Below, piece by piece: positions 1 through 10,847 of a DNA stretch of 64,000 nt (the stretch's first letter is position 1; each line of letters begins with the position of its first letter). Origin of the DNA: Omphalotus guepiniiformis. Lineage: Eukaryota > Basidiomycota > Agaricomycetes > Agaricales > Omphalotaceae. The notes below the pieces were generated by a model that saw only the letters and a list, made by a program, of their open reading frames with translations, was not told the origin of the DNA and searched no databases. The DNA lies in assembly GCA_028554645.1 (NCBI GenBank), contig JAQOOI010000022.1:2666001-2730000 (forward strand), written 5' to 3'. A program made the translations under genes and the position numbers.

Positions 1-1740
1 AAAAGTGAAGCCGGTGCCACCTGCAGCTACGAGAGCGTTCTTGATCGCTAAATCATAACGACCATTCACTTCAATTTGAGTTGTCGTAAGTCACAATAAT
101 GCGGTAGCAAAAGAAAGGCTTGCCGTAAGCTTGGCTCTGTCGAACCTGCATCAGGATTTCTTTGCATGGAAAGATACATAAGTGATACGCACCTCATCCC
201 TGAGGTATCCGGTTTGTCACTTATCAGTCTCCGCGAACTTGACAAAAATTAGACTTACCAAAGCATCACGCCTCCGAAAGAAGGGAAGCTGTTACGCATT
301 TGGGTAGCAATACTTGCAAGGGTACTGGGGTCCACGTATCCGGAACCTGCTGCAGTACTCGAGGCGGGCGCGCCGATGTAGACCTTTACATTCTTATTAG
401 GACTTGTGGCCCTAGCCCAGTTATCCCTGTAGGAGAGTACATGAGTGAAGGGTCGCAGCCATGCATCGAATTTCCGTCGAATACCAGATCCCGAAATTCC
501 AGTTCTGGACCAAAAAAGATCATCAGCCTTCTTTCACGTGAGGAGTCTTTAGAGACAACTCAAGAAACTCACCGCGGCTTCGCCGAAATGTGTTAGTCCG
601 CACGGATTATTATAGAACTGCAGACAATTAGAGAGCTTCAGGAATAAGAGATCAGGCACGATCTACCTGAACTAGTGGCAGAAAGTCAGTCACAGCATTC
701 AATCGAAAATGAAGTACTGATACCTACCATATATCGCGTCAAAGTCTGCCGTATTGAGAACCCCTCCCAGCGCACTGTCAGGGAATACACACTGAGGGGC
801 TGCAGTGACATAATACCTAAGAAGCCATTAGTTCCATGATAGAGAACATCGAAAGATATTTTGATCGACTTCTTGTCTGCGCCACTCGAAAGCGTCCGTA
901 TCTCGTTTACGAACGCTGCATAACCTGATGATGTGCCACCCTCGATGTCTAGATCCACTCTGTAGATTTGTTTTCATCAGACCCATAAGACATATTTACC
1001 GAGGTAAGGTGTCATACCCGTCAAGGACTGCGCTTCCAAATGGTCTTGTCGAACTATGTGCGGCGTTATGACGATGCTGCTCAGAAAAGAAGGTCTTTGC
1101 CTTACCTTGTACCACCTAAGAACAGATTCCAAATTGTTTGCGCAAACGCAGTAGCTTGGTCGTCAGAAGTAAATCCGACAGATCCGGTAGCGCCCCCTAA
1201 ACTGATTGTGACGAGCTTTCCCTTTGCTTGACAGGTGGTGATATCTGAGGCCAAGGCAGAACAATCGGGGAGATCAGTTCCGGGAAAGGTGCTGTTATCT
1301 GTTGGATTACAAGTGTTCGCCAGATTGATTGAGGGTACACCTCCCTCGCCGAAAAAGACATTCAGAAAGGCCATAGGAAATACATCTACTGCATCATCCT
1401 AAAGTGACATCAATGATATAACCATTCCGGAAGGTTCGGATACCAACTTGACAGTAAAATGATAACCGTTGCTGAAAATTGGCCGTGTCATTATGGGTGG
1501 CACCGTACGAGTTCTGACCCCAGTATCTTCAGGCGTTCGTCAATAAGTTACTACACCTTTCGAAAGGCTAACATGCTCACGATACGACCTATCAAGAATT
1601 TCGCAGAAGCTCGACCATGAGCACACAGTATAGTCTCTAGGTGCTGCGACACTCACGTTGTCATAGCGAGTGTTGTCAAATGCGTGACTCTCGAGGATGA
1701 GAAGACAAAGAGCAAAAAATGCCAGCAAAAGTGAAGACAT
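1..1740 (-). CDS. GH18 chitinase, secreted, 3' end outside window
   Basis: This gene encodes a secreted endochitinase of glycoside hydrolase family 18 (class III/hevamine-like), which hydrolyses beta-1,4-linked chitin in fungal walls. The first exon starts with a hydrophobic signal peptide (MSSLLLAFFALCLLILESHA) followed by FDNTRYDN. Later exons carry YWGQNSYGATHNDTANFQQ, PSINLANTCNPTDN and KLVTISLGGATGSVGF. The catalytic motif DxxDxDxE appears as DGVDLDIEGG, with the final Glu the acid/base, at about 930-1060. Downstream exons give AAPQCVFPD, FYNNPCGLTH and FPSFGGVMLW, then GRYDLAIKNALVAAGGTGF at the window edge. At least eight short introns separate these pieces, and the donor of one near 100-110 looks like GC. 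The C-terminus, and any chitin-binding or GPI region, lies beyond base 1. I chose the ATG at 1740 because the signal peptide begins there. The family assignment is firm; exact exon ends near 60-260 are not. Confidence 0.9.
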
Positions 1741-2320
1741 TGCTCAGGTCCTCAGAGTCGTTCGTGAGCGGGGCGCAAGAATTTCTCCTAGCACATTGCT
1801 TGACTTTAAATGTGCTTTGACTTTCAGATGCATAAAAGATACCCCATCATCATGCGGAAAAATTGCACACGTAGGCGACTCAGTGCATGTAGCTGAATGG
1901 GTGTCACGCGGTAGGCATCCCATTCGAACAATCCACGAAGCAGCCCAGATTTACTTATCAGTGCGCAGGAGAAACTGAAGCGCGTTCGAGACAGTGAGTC
2001 TTCTAGATCAGAGGATGCACAAGGCATCTGTCTATTTGGAGAAATTTCATGGTCGAGGTAATTGCATGATAATGCACATGCTCTGTCACGAACCGAAATG
2101 GCAACACTGGAAGCTGGGGCATACACAAGATCAGCCACCTTCGCGACTAGAGGTAGAAGTCTATGCAAGCATGCGAATGGACAAAAACTCCCAGGACCAG
2201 TCGGGAGAGGTTGTAAGACATATTAAACATAGAAATCAACAATCTACGTACAAATGGGCATATAGAAACAGATGAGGGCGGATCCGAATCGAGTAAGATA
2301 CAAAAAAATTTGCAAAGCAA
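1741..2320. other. Intergenic, promoter side of the chitinase
   Basis: This 580-base gap lies between the chitinase start and the CK2 alpha stop. The open frames that cross it are short, overlap on both strands and show no recognisable protein. I see no RNA gene or repeat. Confidence 0.6.
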
Positions 2321-3733
2321 TTATCCCGACGACGCGGAGTCACTATCTCCATCGACCATGGTAGGGTTAGACGGTCGGACAGGGTCTACAAGAGAGATCA
2401 GTGAAATGCAACGGCGTGGATGAGAGCACTCACCAAAGTAGGGTTGTGCTTGGGCTTCACGTGCTGTGAGGCGCTCCTGATGATCGTACCGAAGTAGCTT
2501 GTCGAGGAAGTCAATGGCTTCGTTTGAAATGTACCTCTGGTTTTCAGAAGTAACGAATCGCGACCAAGGCTTTCTAGGAAATCTGCGAATTCATCAGGGA
2601 AGGCTGGTGGTAGGTGTACTCGCTGGCCTTCGTACCTTGTCAGAAGATCGTTATAATGGGAGTCTAGACTGATGTTGTACTTGTTGATGTAAGCATATAG
2701 CTCATCCGTCCCAAGTACCTTCGTAATTTTCACCAGTTGATCGTAGTTGTCGTGCCCGTGAAAGAAGGGCTCTTTGCGGAAAATCTAAGAGAACATATCG
2801 ATACAATGAAACACTCAATCTAAAGCTACAGGACGTACCATAGACGCGAACATACAGCCATAGCTCCACATGTCCAAACTGTAGTCATATTCCTGGAAAT
2901 CGACAAGCAGTTCCGGCCCCTTGAAATATCGGGACGCAACACGGACGTTGTATTCTGTTTTAGGATGGTAAAATTCAGCTAGACCCCAGTCAATAAGCCG
3001 CAACTGAAGCAAAGAGGAGTTAGTGTCAAACGACCAAGCATATAAAAGGACACACCTTGCGATGCTCGTGGTCAATCATTACATTATGCGGCTTGACATC
3101 TCGGTGCATGATCCCTTTGGAGTGACAAAAATCTAGCGCCTACAGAAACATTGAGGAACACTGGAAGATCCTCTACGGTTTGAAAGAATGCAATACCTTC
3201 AATAACTCGAACATATAGAAACGGACGTCCATGTCAGAGAACCGAGGATACAGAACTTTGAAATCGACATTGTGGACATATTCTGTGATCAGACTGGGAA
3301 TCTTGGATGCTGGATCTCGGACGACATCGAGGAGTGCCACGACATTGGGCCCACCAGCGAGGTTCTGAAGAATCTTGATTTCTCGCTTGATTTTCTTTTT
3401 CTTGACAGGCTTTAAGACCTTGATGATACATTTCTCGTCTGTAACAACATTGACGCCTTCGAAAACCTAAAGGAAACGGAGAGTTGGAACCCCAGCAAGA
3501 AAATACAAATGCAGCACGCACCTCCGAATACTTTCCTCTTCCTACTTTCCGCACGATCTCATAGTGGTCTTGGGAACCCCACTGCACCTGAAGGTTATCT
3601 AGCAACGCGTCAGAGGTATAAAGGAGGCATAAAACGTCCAGTCGGACACACCATATTCATGCCATGAAGGGCCTAGTCTAGCATTTACGTCCGCATAGAC
3701 ACGAGCGACCGATTTTGTGGACGATCTGCCCAT
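2321..3733 (-). CDS. CKA1: Casein kinase II catalytic (alpha) subunit
   Basis: This is the CK2 alpha catalytic subunit, a constitutively active Ser/Thr kinase acting in nucleus and cytosol on acidic sites. Successive exons read [39 protein letters not shown] (glycine loop) and the basic cluster [21 protein letters not shown] typical of CK2. They continue with [19 protein letters not shown] (catalytic loop), [13 protein letters not shown] (DWG in place of DFG, a CK2 hallmark), [15 protein letters not shown], and [16 protein letters not shown] near the C-terminus. A conserved block looks frameshifted around 2574-2635. It becomes continuous when a 62-nt GT-AG intron is removed there (LLTR joined to [12 protein letters not shown]). 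The last exon ends [10 protein letters not shown]. The ATG at 3733 lies only 124 bp from the divergent SET-domain gene. Length, about 340 residues, fits the family. Numbering of paralogues (CKA1 or CKA2) is not decided. Confidence 0.95.
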
Positions 3734-3857
3734 AAGAAAGCTACGAACGAGACAGAAGACACACTGTGTAACGAGGCAAGGGCGGCTACGGCTAAAAATT
3801 CCCAGGCTTCTCGTACCACGCTTTTACCTTTGCAATGCTCATTCTGCAGCTAATACT

Positions 3858-4484
3858 ATGAACATGAGCATGATGCCTCGCAGAACCTCGTCAGAACCCC
3901 CAAAATGGCCTGACCATGTCCGCTATCTTCATTCGTCCCCTTATCATCCATCAGTATCACCAGCGGCGCGCTCATTTATTCAAGGAGACACTGTCAAGCC
4001 TTCATCTAGGAGCTCTACTAAACCTCGTTCAATGGCGGCCATTCGACGCATTTCAGACACCTCGCACCCTGCATGCGGACAGTTTGGCCTTTTTGCACCT
4101 AGAAAAATTTCTCCGAAGACTCATATCATCGATTACATTGGTGACCACAATAGTCAGGTCAAACTGCATGGCATTCTGATATAGTCTTCACCAGGAGAGA
4201 TACACTCCGATGAACGCTGTATCTCGGATTATGATCTATCTCTTCATCGCTTTCAGAATGGTGAAAGTATAGGAATTGATGCTAGCTGCATGGGTAATGA
4301 GGCTAGATTCATTAATGACTTTCGTGGTGTCAAGGGCAAACCGAATGCTGTCTTTGTCGATTACCGCACCGACACCGGAGAATTGCGAATGGGAGTATGG
4401 TCAGCGAATGAAGAAATTAGAAAGGGCGAAGAGATTCTAGTTTCATATGGAAAAGCATGGTGGCGGGCTCGTACTGAACACTGA
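3858..4484 (+). CDS. Small SET-domain protein
   Basis: This gene encodes a roughly 190-residue protein that is almost entirely a SET domain, the lysine-methyltransferase fold that uses S-adenosylmethionine. An N-terminal basic Ser/Pro-rich stretch precedes the domain. The SET signatures are HPACGQFGLFAPRKISP (start of the fold), THIIDYIGEIHSDE, DLSLHRF, IDASCMGNEARFINDF (the NHS-like segment, here NEARFINDF) and EEILVSYGKAWW at the end. There is no pre-SET or Cys-rich post-SET region. An in-frame TAG at 4182 disappears when a 54-nt intron (4141-4194) is spliced, which joins DYIG to EIHSDE exactly as the fold requires. The ATG at 3858 was chosen because the sequence before it is low-quality and lies in the short divergent promoter shared with CK2 alpha. 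The substrate cannot be told from sequence; it could be a histone or a non-histone protein. Confidence 0.82.
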
Positions 4485-4832
4485 TCGAAATCTTATTTGT
4501 TGTACATGGAACACCTGCATTACAGGAAAACTTTAATAGAATAGAATCGCCGTTCAGAAGTAAGCTTTGCCACATACTTATCTTACTTACAGGCAAGGAC
4601 TTCGTTTAATATTTGAAATTGAGACAAATTTCTACCACTTTCCAGTACATCACGTGGTAAAGAGCTTGCCAAGCAAGGACAAACATAATCAAAAATTCTC
4701 GCAATTCCCGGCGTTTAAGTGAATTTCGAAATTGGACGTGCCCTCTCTCATTTTCTTTTAACTCATGCCTCTCCGGCTGCCATCTCAAAGCTTCTCGTCG
4801 TTCATTTCATTCTATATATGTAACACCTCAAG

Positions 4833-6556
4833 ATGCTCACCCGGAGTACGGCCATTCTCACTATACCGATCGCAATGTCTATACAGTTTAGCACGACCTT
4901 CCGGCCGAAGGGTAACAGATTCAAACCGTTTTGGTGACAAGGTTGGTATCATTTTGCGTCGAGAACTGAACTTTTGTCCTTTACTGAGACGCCCTTTCAG
5001 CGAGCAATACATGCCACATCGCCGCTTGGTGCACCCAAGGATCCATACGAAGTTTTGGGCGTAAAGCGGGATGCCTCTGCGGCTGAGATCAAAAAAACTT
5101 ACTTCTCAGTATGTACCTGGAAGAATTTATGAATATTTCTAGTCTTAATTATTTCTGTATAGCTGGCGCGGAAATACCACCCAGACACCAACCCAGACAA
5201 AAGTGCTCAAGATAAGTTTTTGGAGATACAAGAGGCTTATGATGTTGAGCATATTTCTAGTCGTGGTGTTTCGTGCACTGATTCGGTATCTAGACATTGA
5301 AGGACGAAAAGAAACGGGCTGCGTATGACCAGTATGGTTCTGCTTCACAGCAGCCTGGTTTTGACCCAAATGCGTTCTCTGGGTTCCGAGGAGCCGGAGC
5401 TGGCGGATTCTCTGGGTTTTCAGACTTTGCGTCGGCGTTTGGAGGTCGTAGTGGTGGCCAAGCGGACTTGTTTGAGCAGTTATTTGGTGGTGCTTTTGGT
5501 GGAGGACGCGGCCGAGGGTTTAATGGCCCATCCCGGGGAGCCGACATAGAAGCCAATGTTTCTGTGAGCTTCCTGGAGGCATGTAAAGGAGCGAAACGGA
5601 AAGTGAACGTCTCACCCGTCGTCAATTGCGATCCTTGCTCGGGGAGCGGTTTGAAGGCAGGGACGAAGAGGACAACGTGTTCTGCTTGCAAAGGAACTGG
5701 TACTCGGACGTTCGTCATAGATAGTGGGTTCCAGATGGCTAGTACTTGTAATGCTTGTGATGGAGTTGGAAGCACTATTCCTCGTAGCAGTCAGTGTTCC
5801 AACTGTGGAGGTGTAGGAAAGATCAGGACGCGAAAGACAGTTGATGTGGAGATCCCTGCAGGTCAGCCTCCATTCCATTTCATTCACGTATTTGTCAACT
5901 GAAGTGCTTTTTATTACGTAGGGGTAGAAGATGGAATGACTGTCCGCATTCCTAACGCAGGTGACGCGCCAGTGTCCGGCCAAGGTAGCGCGGGTGATCT
6001 CTTGATTCGCATAAATGTTGCACCATCCAAGGTTTTCGAGCGGCAAGGAACAAATTTGTATCATGACGTTCGGATACCAATGCACACTGCACTTTTGGGG
6101 GGCAAAGTACGCGTGCCGACACTGGATGGAGATGTTGACGTACGGGTACCTGGCGGTACGCAGCAAGGAGAGGAAATGGTATTGAAAGGTCGTGGCGCAC
6201 CTCGCGTTCACAGCGGTGATACTGGAGATCTTTTTGTCACCTTCTCCGTGGTGCTTCCAAGGTAATGTCATATTTCAATCCGAGAAGATTGGGCTTATTA
6301 TCAATGACATAATCTTACAACCCTCACGAAGCGACAACGCCAACTCCTTCAAGAATATGCGGACGACGTTGAGGGTCGTACCTCATCAAAAACTCGGTCC
6401 GCGAGCGACAATACGTCTCAGCCTTCCGGAAAGGCGAAAGAACATTTGGCAGGTGATCATGATAACGGTACGACTTCTTTTACGCACTCTCCACCTTCCT
6501 CTGGTGGCTGGGTGTCTAGTACATGGCAGAGATTACGAAGGCTCATTGGATTCTGA
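4833..6556 (+). CDS. MDJ1: Mitochondrial DnaJ co-chaperone
   Basis: This is a type I Hsp40 that stimulates mitochondrial Hsp70 in protein folding. The first exon, MLTRSTAILTIPIAMSIQ, is a basic, acid-free presequence suited to matrix import. The J-domain follows (DPYEVLGVKRDASAAEIKK, then the HPD motif in KYHPDTNPDK). A G/F-rich linker spans about 5340-5530. The zinc region has four CxxCxGxG-type repeats (CDPCSGSG, CSACKGTG, CNACDGVG, CSNCGGVG). The substrate-binding C-terminal domain includes RIPNAGDAPVSGQGSAGDLL and FSVVLPR. The last exon encodes LTKRQRQLLQEYADD and a polar tail ending RRLIGF. Joining FSVVLPR (donor at 6262) to LTKRQRQ requires a 3' splice site at about 6330 that ends in AC, because no AG lies in a usable position (see findings). 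The ATG at 4833 gives the import sequence; the intron between it and the J-domain is only approximately placed. Confidence 0.9.
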
Positions 6557-7413
6557 TTTTTACCGGCATGTTTTTCTCGTCGTTCACGATGACTATTCCT
6601 CTTGTTCTCATTTGCGTCTTCGTCACGTCAGTCGCTACTGAAGAACACTTGACGGATACCAAGGAAGAGAGTGGCTCAGAGAACGGAAGAGAGGAGAATG
6701 AGGAGAGAAAGCAGAGAGCAGCGGCATGACAGCATAGATTTACTAGACAACCACCACGGCCATATAATACGATTGCGGTGTATCTAATGACAAAATGTAA
6801 CACAACTCTCCCTGAGTTGAATAATGAAAGACGTTGCAAGTATGTTTGTCTGCATCAGCCGGCAGCCGGGCGGGCACTTTGTTACGTGACGCGTCCTAGG
6901 TTTTACGGTGAACGATTATTCCCAGCCAAGTTGTGGGTCTTGCAATGAGGCTTTACTCATTCGCCTTCTCTGTAGAAACAAACGGCTTCGCGATTACTCA
7001 GGTCCAAACTTTGATACTCAAACGCTCCGATCGGTAGTTTTTATGATGCTCACGTCAAAGGCAACATCACAGGGATGGGTCTTCCTGGATACCTCAAGCC
7101 TCAATACTTACAACAAAGGGATATGCAAGGACTTGTTCGCCGCTAATCTCAAATCCTGAATCTTAGATTCATCGGGACACGCGCTTAATTGATCTAACTC
7201 TGTGCTTCGACTTTTGCTTTGAATCGACTATGGACGGTTGTGCAGGCCAGGCCGAGGGCTTCTTTGCCAGGAATGAGAGAAACACGAACAACCATCCTCC
7301 TTTATCACTCCTTTTTTTCTGATACACAGTCAGGTCCGCAAAAGCCGAGACTAGGCGTATAAAACGCGCCATTTCAAGATGGTTTCGCAGAAGAACACAT
7401 CTGTTTGTCGTAA
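6557..7413. other. Intergenic between MDJ1 and the MFS gene
   Basis: This 857-base gap contains the 3' untranslated part of MDJ1 and the promoter of the MFS gene. A short frame at 6523-6729 with one hydrophobic stretch overlaps the MDJ1 end in another frame; I do not consider it a gene. No RNA gene is visible. Confidence 0.55.
7358..7364 (+). promoter_or_regulatory. TATA box of the MFS gene
   Basis: TATAAAA lies 50 bases before the ATG at 7414. An alternative ATG at 7379 would be only 15 bases downstream of this box, probably upstream of the transcript start, which favours the ATG at 7414 or a later one. Confidence 0.45.
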
Positions 7414-10180
7414 ATGCAGACGCGCTTTCTCAGTATGTGCCAAAAACACGCTTCGCATCTTACTCCTGACGATTCAGGACCGAGTGCTCATGAAACCGGG
7501 CAAGCTGATAGCACTCCTTCTGCTGCCTCCACCGTCGCGTACATTTCCAACAACCACCTTATAACTCATAGCGTACCGTCAACGTTTTGCGACTGCAAGA
7601 TCGAGCACACGTCTATTGTACTTGACGCTTCTAGCACGCTGGAGAATGCTTCTGGAGGGACCCCTGCTGCTTCGAACCCTGATCTTGCCACTACAAAAAA
7701 ATGCTCCGCCTCTGCATCATATCCCTCTTCACAAAAATCCTTTGTATCGAATATGAGCACTGCTCAACTCTCTACCTTCCGTCTCCTCCTGGCCCATACA
7801 GGGTATGTTGTGACTTTTGTTCTTGTGGCTCTGACGCTCATACACCATTTAGAGCGGCCTTGACGCTTTTTCTTGCGACGACCGACGCTGTGAGATCTCT
7901 CACTCTTAGCCTATTAGAGTTCTTGTGACATTTTGCCTCAGACGATCATATCTACTGCGTTACCCACTATCACGAGTGATCTTGGGGCTACGAATACTCA
8001 GTACACATGGGTCGGCGTTGCATATATGCTCACCCAGACCGCATTTCAACCTCTGTATGGACGAATATCTGATATCGTCGGTCGTAAAGTATGTCCATCA
8101 ATTATCAAAATTTTATGCTATCGTCATATTTCTGTCTTTCCTTGATTCTCTAGAGTCTGTTATATATGAGCATAACCATATTTGCGATCGGATCTCTACT
8201 CTGCGGCGTTGCGCAGGTACGTTTGGCCCATTTTGTGCTTCTGGCGTTTATTCTGACACAGATCACGATACAGACAATCAATATGTGAGTTGATGAGTAT
8301 CCATAATTCTTCTTTTGAACTCACATTAAAAAGGCTCATTGCGTCCCGGGCGCTAGCGGGTATTGGCGGAGGGGGAATCGTCAGCTGTGTATGGGTGATC
8401 ACATCAGAAATAGTTGAAGTAAGGCATCGTGCAAAATGGTCGCAGGCGCTCAGTGTTACATGGAGCTGCTCAGCTATCGCAGGACCGCTTCTAGGCGGAA
8501 TATTCAGCGGCAAGTCTAATTCATTAAAAAAAGTCTGTCTGCAGTGCTTACGAGAAGTTTTCATAGGCAGCCGATCATCTTCTATCAGCTGGAGATGGTG
8601 CTGTATGTAGTGAATTGTGATCATGTTTTAACATTCCGTCTGATCGCCGTGCTTTGTATGGACAGTCTATCTAAATCTTCCTGTCTGTCTGGTCGGATTT
8701 TTGGTCCTATCGTTTTCACTTCGCGGAATACAGCTGCAGCAAACCTCTGACAGCTTGCATTCTATCGTGAAGAGATTTGACTTTGGAGGCCTGTAAGTGT
8801 TGCAGTTCTGCTTCGTGCAAACAGAAGACTGATATTGCTTTGATAGGATTTTCTTTGTGGGAGGAACTTGCTGCCTCGTTGTCGGATTTAGCTTTGCTAC
8901 CAACATTGGTTGTAAGTCGTCAGATTCGAACTCTTGAATTCCTGACGAATCTCTGGTACAGGGGGTGCGCCAGCTACTATTATTTTGATTTTGCTGGGTT
9001 TGGCAATCTTAGGGAGCGGCGCAGTCTATGAAGTGCATACCACAAGGGACAGCCTGTTTCCCCCTGCAATGTTTAGAAATCTTGCTGCAGGTTTGCCGCT
9101 ATCTCTCCTCTTCTCGTCTTACTACTGACTTGTTTATGTTGGCAGTCACCATCCTCGTGGTTAACTTTTTGCATAACTTTACGTTCAACGCTGGTACATT
9201 CTATCTTGCGCTCTACTATCAGGTAACCTTCTATGACATATACAGTATTCCTCCTCTGACGAACTTAGGCTGCGAATGGTTACACCCCTCTAGAAGCAGG
9301 GGTGAGAATGCTTCCTTATTCTTTAGGCTCGTCCCTTGCTTCTATGCCCGCCGCGTGGGTTATTGGATATTGGCAAAAACGCAGCCAGGATACTAGTGGT
9401 CAGAACTGGGTAATTTCCATAGGCTTTCTGATCAGCACATTAGGATTCGGTAAGACAGAAAGTTCTAAATTAAGACCACGAAGACTCATCGGATTTCATC
9501 ATTCGGGCTACTTAATTTATTGGATGAAAAATCATCCCAAACGAGCCAAATAATATTCCCTCTTGTTGCAGGTATTGGGTTGGGCATGTTATTTCATGCA
9601 CCCTATCAGGTCTTTGTAAAGGCACTCAAGCCATCAGAACTGGCTACTGGCACCAGCGCGTTCTTTTTGGTGAGGTTCACCGGCGCGACAATCGGGATAG
9701 TACGTCGACCCCTGTGACGAGCTCTGACGTCTTCTGACCGCTTGAAAGGCTGTTGCTGGTGCAGTTTTCGATGCTCGCGTATCGGCCCGTATGCCATCCA
9801 ATCTTCCAGTCCAACTTTCGGGATCTTCGTTTGATTTCAGCCAGCTCGAGACTATCTATCCACTTTCTCTTCGAAATGAGATATTACATATTATATCAAC
9901 AGCCATCCAGGTAAGAAGTCACGCATACATCTCTGAAGTAACTCCGCCTGATGAAACTCGACTCCCCAGACGGTCTGGATTGTCTGTACTCCGCTACTGG
10001 GAATTGCATTTATTGTGAGTACTTCTTCTATTTGAACGAGAAAGTACTAGCCTCAGCTGTCATCGTCAGATGTCTTTTCTACTGAGAAAGCTTCCGATTG
10101 AGGATATGAAGTCACCAGCTAATGGCGACGAGAAGACATTGAAAGAAGCGACGCAATCCTCGGCGGAACCAGGCGTATAA
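7414..10180 (+). CDS. MFS drug/efflux transporter (DHA2-like)
   Basis: This gene encodes a membrane transporter of the major facilitator superfamily that probably exports small molecules by proton antiport. The first helices are split over three exons: LSTFRLLLAHTG, AALTLFLATTDA and TIISTALPTITSDLG. The signature loop is PLYGRISDIVGRK (motif A). Helices 4-5 give LIASRALAGIGGGGIVS and GPLLGGIFSG. Later exons supply SWRWCFYLNLPVCLVGFLVL, HNFTFNAGTFYLALYYQ and GIGLGMLFHAPYQ. The C-terminal tail is acidic and ends SSAEPGV. I count about 14 exons. One is an 11-nt micro-exon at 8274-8284 (or 23 nt if the upstream acceptor is used), and one intron near 8512 appears to start with GC. About 110 polar, Ser/Thr-rich residues precede helix 1 if translation starts at 7414; the Met at 7753 would remove them. 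Substrate is unknown and no partner genes sit beside it. Confidence 0.85.
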
Positions 10181-10847
10181 TTCACTAACACCCAATCTAA
10201 TAGATGTAATTACTGGAATGCAGCACGACATGCTCGTGTATAGAGATTCATATGCTTAAAGTTGCGTAAGGTACCTTGTGCTTCGTCCATTATGACTCGG
10301 AGTACGAAAGGCTGAACGTGGTGAAGTTGAGGTATACGCACTGTGAGGTTCGCGCGATACTGGAATAAGCTTCTATGTAAGTAACAGCCTGCACTGAGGA
10401 CAACAGATTATACTATGCAGCACAGATCAGCATATGAACACGACGAGTTCCAGCGAGTACCCCAAGGCTAGAGGCTCAACGGCGCCAGGCTTAGGCTACT
10501 GATACCATGTATATACTGTAGCCAGGCAAGGGGGAGGCGTGCAGCTCACGTGTTGTAAATGACGCAACTGTTCAAGCTGAAAATGCTGTTGTAGTACATA
10601 CTGCAGAAATTCGCGAATATGTTTGAAAGGAATGATAAGTTAGAGATGTTATAATCTCGTTTGTGCTGAAGGTGAAGCGCTTAGCAAGATGTTATCTGTC
10701 ACTCTTTATCGTTCGGATCATGATGAGACAGTTGGTCCACCTTGGACTACTTAGCACCCTTTTGTTGGCACACGACTAGAAAAATTCGTAGCCGGGCCTT
10801 ATCTCCTACTCTTTTCCTTCCTACCACTACCTTCTCTCACTTTTACA
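10181..10847. other. Intergenic before choline kinase
   Basis: The gap of 667 bases separates two genes on the same strand and holds no credible open frame. The sequence just before 10848 is pyrimidine-rich, as is common around fungal transcription starts. Confidence 0.55.

Noticed and set aside
140..175. GGTTCGA-like word suggesting a tRNA box B
   Set aside because: No box A or cloverleaf fits around it, and it lies within the chitinase coding region.
2574..2635. Apparent frameshift in CK2 alpha
   Set aside because: A 62-nt intron with GTACGA donor and CTAG acceptor restores the frame and the conserved [12 protein letters not shown].
4137..4200. In-frame TAG suggesting a broken SET-domain gene
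   Set aside because: A 54-nt GT-AG intron (4141-4194) removes the stop and restores DYIGEIHSDE.
6523..6729. Small membrane protein downstream of MDJ1
   Set aside because: It overlaps the MDJ1 last exon in another frame and its single hydrophobic stretch is matched by no family I know.
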